This document shows, in pieces, positions 43,829 through 51,400 of a stretch of 64,000 bases of DNA. The position numbers and the translations under genes are program-made. Location: positions 372,001-436,000 of the forward strand of contig NZ_CP015455.1 in the NCBI RefSeq assembly GCF_001888165.1, in the 5' to 3' direction. Source of the stretch: Syntrophotalea acetylenica. GTDB lineage: Bacteria > Desulfobacterota > Desulfuromonadia > Desulfuromonadales > Syntrophotaleaceae. Within the stretch, counting starts at the first letter, position 1. Every line of letters begins with the position of its first letter. Below the pieces are notes generated by a model, which searched no databases, had not been told where the DNA came from, and was given only the letters and a program-made list of their open reading frames with translations.

Positions 43829-45327
43829 TTATTGAACGGCCGTTGGTCTTTTGCAGGTTTCAAGAAGCCCAGCCAGAATTTTAGCTGTTCCAAGGAAGAT
43901 CACGAAGAATTCCAGCCGGCCCAAAAGCATGCCGCCAATTTCTGTCCAGAGCAACCCGGCGGGTGCCGAGGCTGAAGTGACCCCCACGGAAAGCCCCACG
44001 GTCCCCAGAGCACTGGCGAATTCGAATACACTGTCTTTCAGAGAATAGCCAAAAGACGCAATGACTGCCGACCCCAGCGCCAGGGTGACGATATACAGGA
44101 AGCTGAAAGCCGCGATCTGCCGGATGTCGCTGTCCTGCAAAAAGCGTCTTTGTTCCCCTACCCACACATCGGTTTCCATCAGGGCGTGGCGAGGCAGAAA
44201 CATCCGACGCAGTTCCGTGGTCAGGGCGCGGTAGAGCGCGTATACGCGGTATTGCTTGAGCCCGCCGGCCGTGGATCCGGTTCCGCCCCCACAATCATCA
44301 GTCCGATAAGAACCAACCATCCCAACCCGTTCCAGTCCCCGTAACCGACGGTGGAAAACCCGGTCGTCGAGAGAGCCGAAACGGTTTCAAAGATAGCGAC
44401 GCGTACCTGCTGGCCGGCGGTTGCATAAAGTTTTACCGTAACGCCGGCAAAAACGATCCATATCGATGTCGGGATCAGGACCATCTGGAGCCGGATTTCG
44501 CCATTTTTCAGGAAGGCAGACAACTTGCCGTGCATCAGAGCATAGGCGGTGACAAAATTCATGGTGCCGAGGAGCATCAGCAGAATGGTTACCGCTTCCA
44601 CCGCGGCGCTGTTCCAGTGGCCTATCGACGCCGTCCTGGTGGAGAAGCCGCCGGTCGACAGGGCCGCGAAGGCATGATTTATGGCGTCGAACCACCCCAT
44701 GCCGGCAAAATACAGGGCCATGCATCCCGCAAGGACATAACCGCTGTACATGGTGATGACAAGCTTGGCCGAGCGGCGCACGTTAGGCACCAGCTGATCG
44801 GCCCGCCCTTCTGCCGCACTCAGACCGCTGCCGCTGGGACCGCCCAGGGCGCTGAGCATGATGATGGCCAGGCCGGCGCCGCCGGCGAGTTGCATGAAAC
44901 TGCGCAGCAACAGCACTAACCGGGAGGCTTTTTCTACATCCACCACGGATAGCCCCGTTGTAGTCCAGGCGCTGGTAGCTTCGAAAACCGCCCGGGTAAA
45001 ATCGAGCCCGCCGATCAGGAAAAAAGGGATGGCTCCGACCAGAACCGCCAACAGCCAGGCAAGAACGACGACCACCGCGCCCTCCTGCAGCGAAAGGGTT
45101 CCTCCCCCCCGCGGCAAGAGACCGCGCCAGGCCATTCCGCCCACTACACTCAGGCCCGCCCCGGGAAGGGCAACACCCCACGCAAGACTCAGTTCTCCGG
45201 GGAAAAAAAGCAGCCCGAGGCAGGCTCCCAGCATGATCAGCCCTACCAGGGCGCCGATCAGCCCCGTATAACCGAGCATGATACGCCAGCGGTGCCGCAT
45301 AAATGTCGCATATCGCTGGCGGCTCAT
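43829..45327 (-). pseudogene. trkH: Trk potassium uptake membrane protein TrkH, frameshifted at a G5 run
   Basis: Two overlapping minus-strand frames are parts of one TrkH. The 5' part (45327 down to about 44290) covers the first pore repeats (SAWTTTGLSVVD; ALSTGGFSTR; ALSTTGFSTVGYGD). The 3' part (to 43829) begins exactly where the fourth selectivity-filter region GGGTGSTAGGLKQYR should follow LIGLMIVG. One additional G in the run at 44286-44290 (minus GTGGGGGCGG) joins them into a normal protein of about 500 residues. As read, the fourth pore and C-terminus are lost. The partner genes look intact, and the break is one of four of the same kind in the window, so an assembly error is likely. 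Confidence 0.85.
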
Positions 45328-45992
45328 CAGGTTTCTTCTCCGGTTATAAGTCTGAGCACCCGATCATAACAGTCGGGCCCGCTTATGATGATAAGCCGGT
45401 CGCCGCCACGAAGCGATGTGTCCCCACGTGGTACGATGACGTGGCCGTCGCGAAGAATGCCGCCGACCAGCGCACCTTGTGGCAACGCCAGGTCACGCAA
45501 GGTTCTGTCCGCGGCGGGAGCATCTTCCCGCAGGGCGATTTCGGAGATGGTCACGCGCCCGCCGGCGAGAGGCATGAGGCTGGCGATATCCTCGAATCCG
45601 GCCCGCTCCTCAAGGATGCGTGCAATGATCTGGGTTGCGCTGAAGGCGACACTGACGCCAAGTTTGTGAAAAACATCCTCATTCTGAGGATCATTGACCA
45701 GCGCTACCGTGCGCGGCACGTGGAACATTTTGTGGGCAATCTGGCAAATGGCGAGATTGTCCTGGTCCTTGGAGGCCAGCGCCAAAACCACATCGGCGGT
45801 GCGCGCCCCGGCCTCCTCAAGGACGTGCGGGTCGCTGCCGTCGCCATGCAGGACCAGTGCCTTGACCCGGCGGCACAGCGCCTGTGCCTCGGCCGCGTCA
45901 GAGACGACCAGCGTGATCTGGTAGCCTTTGCTGGCGAACTGGCGGGCAAGATAATAGAGGAGTTTTCCGGCTCCCGCCACGATTACACGCAT
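45327..45992 (-). CDS. TrkA-type potassium channel regulatory subunit (RCK-N plus RCK-C)
   Basis: 221 residues. A Rossmann nucleotide-binding domain (MRVIVAGAGKLLYYLARQF; acidic contact GDGSDPHVLEEAG; VLALASKDQDNLAICQIA) is followed by a TrkA-C domain (REDAPAADRTLRDLALPQGALVGGILRDG). Such subunits ring the cytoplasmic side of TrkH and gate it by NAD(H) or ATP/ADP binding. The stop codon touches the trkH start and the start overlaps the next trkA-like gene, so the genes are translationally coupled. Confidence 0.9.
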   Translation of the reverse strand: MRVIVAGAGKLLYYLARQFASKGYQITLVVSDAAEAQALCRRVKALVLHGDGSDPHVLEEAGARTADVVLALASKDQDNLAICQIAHKMFHVPRTVALVNDPQNEDVFHKLGVSVAFSATQIIARILEERAGFEDIASLMPLAGGRVTISEIALREDAPAADRTLRDLALPQGALVGGILRDGHVIVPRGDTSLRGGDRLIIISGPDCYDRVLRLITGEET

Positions 45993-46435
45993 GACTTGTC
46001 CCCCTGTTTCTTTTCAATACTGGTCACAAATGCCTGCGCCATCAAGTTGGTCGGGCTGACGGTTTCGATATCGAATTCCCGATAGACCTTCTCCCGGCGG
46101 GGATCGAATACCCTGGCCAATACTTTGGGGACGTTGAACAGCTTGCGGGCTACCTGCGCCACCATCAGATTGACGTTGTCCTCTTCCGTTGTTGCCAGCA
46201 GGCAGTCGGCCTTGTCGGTTTTGGCGGCCCGCAGCACCTCGATCTCGACGGCGTCGCCGACAATCCGGAAACCGCTGAATTCCGCCGACAGCAGTTCAAA
46301 CGCCGACTCGTTGACATCGATGATCACCACGCTGCTGCCGACTTCGCTGAGCAGCCCGGCCAGCAGAGAGCCGAGGCGGCCGCAACCGACGATCACCACA
46401 TACTGCGGCCATTCGCGCTGTTTTTTCAGATGCAT
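45983..46435 (-). CDS. TrkA-N (RCK) domain protein
   Basis: 150 residues, a single Rossmann RCK domain: VVIVGCGRLGSLLAGLLSEVGSSVVIIDVN, GDAVEIEVLRAAKTDKADCLLATTEEDNVN, VPKVLARVFDPRRE. There is no TrkA-C domain. Two separate TrkA-like subunits in tandem, together carrying two nucleotide-binding domains, resemble a split version of the double-domain TrkA. It overlaps the downstream trkA gene by 10 bp and follows the response regulator by 6 bp. Confidence 0.88.
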   Translation of the reverse strand: MHLKKQREWPQYVVIVGCGRLGSLLAGLLSEVGSSVVIIDVNESAFELLSAEFSGFRIVGDAVEIEVLRAAKTDKADCLLATTEEDNVNLMVAQVARKLFNVPKVLARVFDPRREKVYREFDIETVSPTNLMAQAFVTSIEKKQGDKSCV

Positions 46436-46441
46436 TGTCGA

Positions 46442-47119
46442 CTACTCCTGCCCCAGAAGCAAAGGCCCCGATTTTTTCATCACCAGGCGATTGAGATTGG
46501 TTTGTGACGGCAGGTAGCCCGGGTTCAATTCCAGGGCCGCCCTGTAATATTTCTGGGCTTCGATGGTTTTGCCCTGCATTTCGCAATAAGCGCCCAGCAG
46601 GTTGAATGCCTCCGGGCGATCGGGCTCAAGTCCCGCGGCATGCTTGGCATGGGCCATGGCATTGCCGAGCTGACCCTCCGCGGCGCAGCGTTTGGACAGT
46701 GCGATCCAGCCGTTGTAATCGTTGCCCGGGTCGGTCCCTTGTCGAGGCCGGCTGAGGACCTTCCGGACCGCATCGCGCAACTCTCGGGGTGCAAACGGTT
46801 TTTCAATGAAATCCAGGGCTCCGAGCTTCATGACTTCGACCGCATTGGTCACCGTTCCGAACGCCGAAATAACGATGACCTGGGATCGCCGGGGTCTTTG
46901 CTCCAATTGCCGCAACACCTCCACGCCGTCGATCCCCGGCAGTTTCAGGTCGAGCAGGACCAGATCGAAATTCTCCTCGGCCGCCATGCGCAAGCCCTCC
47001 TCGCCGGTGGTCGCGGTGTGGACCTCGTAACCCTGGGGTTCTAGTGTCTGGCGAACCGTGAACAAAATGTTTTTCTCATCATCGATGACGAGAATTTTCG
47101 CTTTGGTCTGTTTGGACAT
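46442..47119 (-). CDS. Response regulator with receiver and TPR-like output
   Basis: 225 residues. A receiver domain (ILVIDDEKNILFTVRQTL; phospho-Asp in LVLLDLKLPGIDG; FIEKPFAPREL) is followed by a C-terminal helical domain with tetratricopeptide-like repeats (LGNAMAHAKHAAGLEPDRPEAFNLLGAY; EAQKYYRAALELNPGYL). There is no DNA-binding domain, so it probably acts through protein contacts, possibly on the Trk proteins downstream (inference). It overlaps the kinase gene by 41 bp. Confidence 0.88.
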   Translation of the reverse strand: MSKQTKAKILVIDDEKNILFTVRQTLEPQGYEVHTATTGEEGLRMAAEENFDLVLLDLKLPGIDGVEVLRQLEQRPRRSQVIVISAFGTVTNAVEVMKLGALDFIEKPFAPRELRDAVRKVLSRPRQGTDPGNDYNGWIALSKRCAAEGQLGNAMAHAKHAAGLEPDRPEAFNLLGAYCEMQGKTIEAQKYYRAALELNPGYLPSQTNLNRLVMKKSGPLLLGQE

Positions 47120-48982
47120 GGTTGTTCTCCCCGGATGACTCCCTGGAAAAAGTGGACGGTGCGGCCTTCAGGACAAAAGTAAAGGTGCTGCCTTCTCCTG
47201 GTATTGATTCGACCCAGATGCTTCCGCCGTGAGCCTTGACGATTTCCTTGCAGATGGCCAGGCCCAGACCGCTGCCGGCTTTGCTGTCGCCTTTAACCTG
47301 GATAAACTTATCGAAAATGCGCGAGCGGTATTCCGTTGGGATGCCCGCACCATCATCGGAAACAGCGAGATATGCCCGCTCAGGATTCCCTTTGGCCATG
47401 ACGCGGATGTGCCCGCCCGGCGGGGTATATCGCAGGGCATTGGAGATCAGATTGCTTATGATCCAGGCAATTTTTGTCGGATCGGCCAGCACCTCGGGAG
47501 TTCCCGGTTTGATGGAGGAGACAAGCTCGATCCCCCTGGCTTTGGCCTGATCGTAAAATGCCGCCAGCGTCCGTTCGAAGAGATACGCGATACTGATGGG
47601 CTGAATGTCCACCTCGAAGCGGCCGGATTCAAGGCGGGACAGATCCAGCAGATCGCTGACCAGCGCGCGCAGGCGGTTGGTTTCCTCCTGGGCTACCTTG
47701 AGCAGCTCGCGTTCTCTCTCGGGCCATTGCTCCGCCAGCTCCTGCAGCAGATTGATGCTCATGGAAATCCCGGTCAGGGGCGTTTTCAACTCATGGGAGG
47801 CCGCCAGGACGAATTCGCTTTTGAGCCGTTCGACTTCCTTGAGACGGGTGATGTCCTGCAGCAATACCACGGTTCCCTGAATCTGTTTCCCCCCTCGGAG
47901 CGGATGGGGGTCACGGAAAACCGGAAGAATTGCCGATGGGGTTCATCACCGAAGGAAATTTCGGTCTGCTCCGGCGGCAGTTCCGGTGCCTGACCGGATT
48001 GCGTAGTTCGACGGATTATGTCCAGTAGCGGCGTCTGTGGCAGGACCTCGGACACGGCTTTGCCGGAAGATTCCGATATGGAAAGGTTCAGGAGTTTCGC
48101 CGCCTGCGGATTGACGGCGGTAATGAAAAAGGCTTCGTCCACGACGATCAAGCCGTCGCCGATACTTCTCAAAACGGCCTCTCCCCGGCGTTTTTCCGCA
48201 ATCAGACGTCCTACGTTCAGCTCATGGAAGATTTTGAGTTTCTGACTCATGGTGACGATCTGGGCAGCCAGGTTGCCCAGTTCATCGCTGGACGCAATCT
48301 CCAGCGTGACATTGTAATCACCCTCGGCCAGCTGTTGCGCAACACGACTCATCGCCGCCAGTGGGCGGAGCAGGAAGCCTGACAGAAGGATGCTCAGGGC
48401 CAGCCCGATCGAACCGGAAGCTGCGCCAACCAGCGTCATGGACCAAATGGTTTCCACCGCGAGCCGGCGCGCATGACGGGAAGCGTTTTCCATGGCGGTC
48501 TGGTTCATTTCCCGCAAAGCCAGACAGGAATCGCGTGTTTGCATGAAACGAGGCTGCAGGGATTGCTTGTAAAATGCCAGGGCGTTTTGACGATTGGCCA
48601 TGGGGGTGGAGGTCATGGATTGAAACAGGGTCAGAAACTCGCGGTATCCCGAGTCGATTCGGGCTATGATGCGGTCCTCGCCCGGTTCGGTAAGGTTGTT
48701 GCGTGCCCGGCCCAGCCATTGCGCAAATTCAATCTGATTATCCCGGAATTGCACCAGGCTGCCTTGCCGGTCGCCGAGCAGAGACAGCAGAGCGGCGCTG
48801 TCCTGGCGCTCGAGATGATTGATCATGTTTTCCGCGGCCTGGACGCTGAGCTGATTTTTCTGAAGAATCGCCTCGCCGGCGCGACCGAGCTGATAAAGGC
48901 TGATGACTGCCACGGCCCAGACCACCATCATCAATGCCAGGATCAGACCGTAGCCGCCAAGTATTTTGGTTCGCAGTTTCAT
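47079..48982 (-). pseudogene. Membrane sensor histidine kinase of the trk cluster, frameshifted at a G6 run
   Basis: The start is most likely ATG 48982 (MKLRTKILGGYG). The 5' frame encodes a transmembrane helix, a periplasmic four-helix sensor (about 40-175), a second helix, HAMP, and a PAS domain (LRSIGDGLIVVDEAFFITAVNPQA). It then runs out of frame after TPIRSEG. The 3' frame continues directly with GTVVLLQDITRLKEVERLKSE, the phospho-His motif AASHELKTPLTG and the ATPase domain (NLISNALRYTPPGG; GSGLGLAICK). One extra G in the run at 47889-47894 would join them into a kinase of about 635 residues. As read it is broken, but both halves show normal conservation. Confidence 0.85.
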
Positions 48983-49250
48983 GGCTCGATAATCCGGAAG
49001 CGTTACAGCCCAGCCCGCTTGAAAGGTCTTCAATAAAACCAGTGTACCATCTGATGAGACGGCCTGTTGGCTTTGCCTGAAACGCGGCACCTAAATCAGG
49101 GGGCCAGGACTTCGCCAAGGGTTGTAGGCAGTTTTAATAAACAGTTGCAAGGCATCGGCGGAATATTTCATACTGTTGCGGACCTGAAAAAGACCGCAGG
49201 GGTTTTTTTCAACATGCCGCTCAGGAATAATTTTTCATCCAGGCTCAGCC

Positions 49251-49715
49251 ATGCGTTTATTTTCGCCGGACAGTCGCGCCTTTACTCTGGTCGAACTCGT
49301 TGTCATCATGGTGTTGGCCGGCGTTCTTGCGGCCGTGGCGCTGCCGCGTTTGTTTGACGCGACGGCGTTTCACAGCCGCGGGTTTTACGAAGAGGTGACG
49401 CAGGCGGCGCGTTATGCGCAGAAGCTGGCGGTAGCCAGCGGATGCGAAGTGAAATTCAGCATTTCCGCCAGCGGCTTCGCCCTGCATCAACGGGCAGCCA
49501 GTTGTCGCTCCGGAGATTTTGTTCGGGTGGTGCCGCGACCGACCGGTGACGACGCTTTTGCCGCTTCGGCTCCTTCCGGCGTGTCTCTGGCAGCCACCGC
49601 TTCGTCGGTAATTTTCGATCCCCTCGGACGGGCCACGCCCGGCGGAGTGACGGTGTCGATCGACGGACGCAGTTTTAACATCAACGGCGAAAGCGGTTAC
49701 GTGGACGGGCTGTGA
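49251..49715 (+). CDS. Type IV pilin-like pseudopilin (GspH/MshC-like)
   Basis: 154 residues starting MRLFSPDSRAFTLVELVVIMVLAGVLAAVALPRLFD. The prepilin motif has Ala before the Phe+1 instead of the usual Gly, and Glu+5 is present. A globular domain with two Cys (ASGCEVKF and ASCRSGD), probably disulfide-bonded, follows. First gene of an MSHA-like minor-pilin operon; the stop overlaps the next start. Confidence 0.85.
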   Translation: MRLFSPDSRAFTLVELVVIMVLAGVLAAVALPRLFDATAFHSRGFYEEVTQAARYAQKLAVASGCEVKFSISASGFALHQRAASCRSGDFVRVVPRPTGDDAFAASAPSGVSLAATASSVIFDPLGRATPGGVTVSIDGRSFNINGESGYVDGL

Positions 49716-49717
49716 GC

Positions 49718-50167
49718 ATGGCGGCAGCGGACAGACATGAAGGCGGATTTACGCTCATCGAGCTGGTGATTTCGATGGTGGTGGTTGCCATTGCCCTGGG
49801 CGGAGTGCTGATGGTGATAAACTACAGCGTGCGGCACAGTGCCGATCCCATGTTGCAACACCAGGCTGTGGCCATCGCCGAGTCCTACCTCGAAGAGGTT
49901 TTGTTGCGGCCTTACGCGGATCCTGACGGGTCGGATGGGGAAACGGTGCGTAATCTGCTGGACGACGTGGATGATTACGAAGGCTGGAGCGATGCCGGTG
50001 CTCGTGACCAGGAAGGGACGGCGATCAGTGGCCTGGAGGCCTACAGAATTTCGGTGGCGGTGGACGATGCGACGCTGAACACGGTTGCCTGCAAAAAAGT
50101 TACGGTTACCGTGCGCCATGCGGGCGGGATCGAGCTGACCTTGAGCGGTTATCGTATGGACTATTGA
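49718..50167 (+). CDS. Minor pseudopilin (MshD/GspI-like)
   Basis: About 149 residues; ATG 49718 or GTG 49712. A short leader ends in GG before FTLIELVISMVVVAIALGGVLMVINYSV, the class III prepilin signal. The N-terminal helix is followed by AIAESYLEEVLLRPYADP, typical of MshD/PilV, and a small beta domain. Next gene starts 1 bp after the stop. Confidence 0.85.
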   Translation: MAAADRHEGGFTLIELVISMVVVAIALGGVLMVINYSVRHSADPMLQHQAVAIAESYLEEVLLRPYADPDGSDGETVRNLLDDVDDYEGWSDAGARDQEGTAISGLEAYRISVAVDDATLNTVACKKVTVTVRHAGGIELTLSGYRMDY

Positions 50168-50168
50168 C

Positions 50169-50999
50169 ATGAATATAGCCAAGTCACGGCGTCCATCTCA
50201 CCCCTCTTGTTGTTCCTCGACCGGCTTCACTCTGGTTGAATTGATCGTGGTGATCGTGATCGTCGGTATTCTCGCCGCCCTTGGCGGCATGTTCATCGTC
50301 CGCCCCGTCGAGGGATTCCTCGATCTGTCGCGGCGCGCGACCCTGGTCGATGCGGCCGAGAGCGCCCTGCGTCGCATGCAGCGCGATGTGCGCCAGGCCC
50401 TGCCCAACAGCGTGCGTATCGCCTGTGACGGGCAGTGCCTTGAAGTGCTGCATACGGTGGACGGCGGCCGTTACCGCCTGGAGGGGCCCGGCAACGCCCT
50501 CGATTTCATCCAGAACGATACGGACGGGTTCGATGTGCTCGGTACACTCTCTGCGCCCCCCGAAGTCGGCGATGCGGTGGTGATCTACAATCTGGCTGCC
50601 GCCGGTAGCAGCGGCAATGCCTATGCCACCCCGGCCGACAACCGGCGCAGCGTGGCGGCGGGCAGCAGCGCCACCTCCCTTCGGCTCGACGACCCGACCC
50701 CTTTCCGGCGCTCCTCCCCCTACCAGCGGTTTTTTCTGGTCGATGAGCCGGTCAGCTACGTCTGCGATCCGGTGGCCGGTACCCTGGTGCGCCATTCCGG
50801 CTATCCGATCCGCACCTCACAATCGGCTCATCCCGGGGGCAATTCCGCCATCATGACCCGCCATCTGGCCGCCTGCGCCTTTGACTATCACCCCGGCACT
50901 CCCGAAAGGGCCGGATTGGTGACCCTGCGTCTGGAACTGGCCATGGAGGGGGAAGCCATCACCTTGTTTCATCAGGTCCATGTGGAGAACGCGCCATGA
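50169..50999 (+). CDS. Minor pseudopilin (MshO/GspJ-like)
   Basis: 276 residues. The prepilin signal STGFTLVELIVVIVIVGILAALGG follows an 18-residue basic leader. Then come RMQRDVRQALPNSVRI, typical of PilW/MshO, and a large beta domain with four or more Cys. It overlaps the next gene by 4 bp (ATGA), so translation is probably coupled. Confidence 0.87.
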   Translation: MNIAKSRRPSHPSCCSSTGFTLVELIVVIVIVGILAALGGMFIVRPVEGFLDLSRRATLVDAAESALRRMQRDVRQALPNSVRIACDGQCLEVLHTVDGGRYRLEGPGNALDFIQNDTDGFDVLGTLSAPPEVGDAVVIYNLAAAGSSGNAYATPADNRRSVAAGSSATSLRLDDPTPFRRSSPYQRFFLVDEPVSYVCDPVAGTLVRHSGYPIRTSQSAHPGGNSAIMTRHLAACAFDYHPGTPERAGLVTLRLELAMEGEAITLFHQVHVENAP

Positions 51000-51400
51000 T
51001 CGACACCGGTTGGCTTGGTTCGCAAAAAGGGCTTTCCATCGTCACCGCCCTTTTCGTGCTGCTGGTGCTATCGGCGCTGGGGCTTTTCATGGTGACCATG
51101 AGCGGCGTGCAGAGTCGCACCTTCCTTTGGGCGCTGCAGGGCGCGCGGGCCTATCATGCGGCCCGAAGCGGTCTGGAGTGGGGTGGGTACCGGGCCCTGA
51201 AAGGTGGTTCCTGCGTGTCGGACAGCCTTGACATTGATGGTTTTCTGGTCAGCGTGTCCTGCAGCGAAGAGTCGTTTGTCGAAGGCGGGCAAAGCTACAA
51301 GGTTTTCAATGTTGCCGCGTTGGCGGAATCCGGAACTTACGGCAGCCGCGATTATGTTTCCCGGCAGCTGCAAGCCAGAATCACGGGAGCTATGCCATGA
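50996..51400 (+). CDS. MshP/PilX-like pilus assembly protein
   Basis: 134 residues. GLSIVTALFVLLVLSALGLFMVTMSGVQSRT is the membrane helix typical of PilX/MshP proteins, which lack the Glu+5 prepilin signature. AYHAARSGLEWGGYRAL is the conserved segment after it. Overlaps both neighbours by 4 bp. Confidence 0.85.
   Translation: MIDTGWLGSQKGLSIVTALFVLLVLSALGLFMVTMSGVQSRTFLWALQGARAYHAARSGLEWGGYRALKGGSCVSDSLDIDGFLVSVSCSEESFVEGGQSYKVFNVAALAESGTYGSRDYVSRQLQARITGAMP

Noticed and set aside
49099-49117. GG-N10-GC element (GGGGCCAGGACTTCGCC) upstream of the pseudopilin operon
   Set aside because: Only the spacing and the core dinucleotides match; TTGGCA and TTGC are poorly kept and there is no enhancer repeat nearby.
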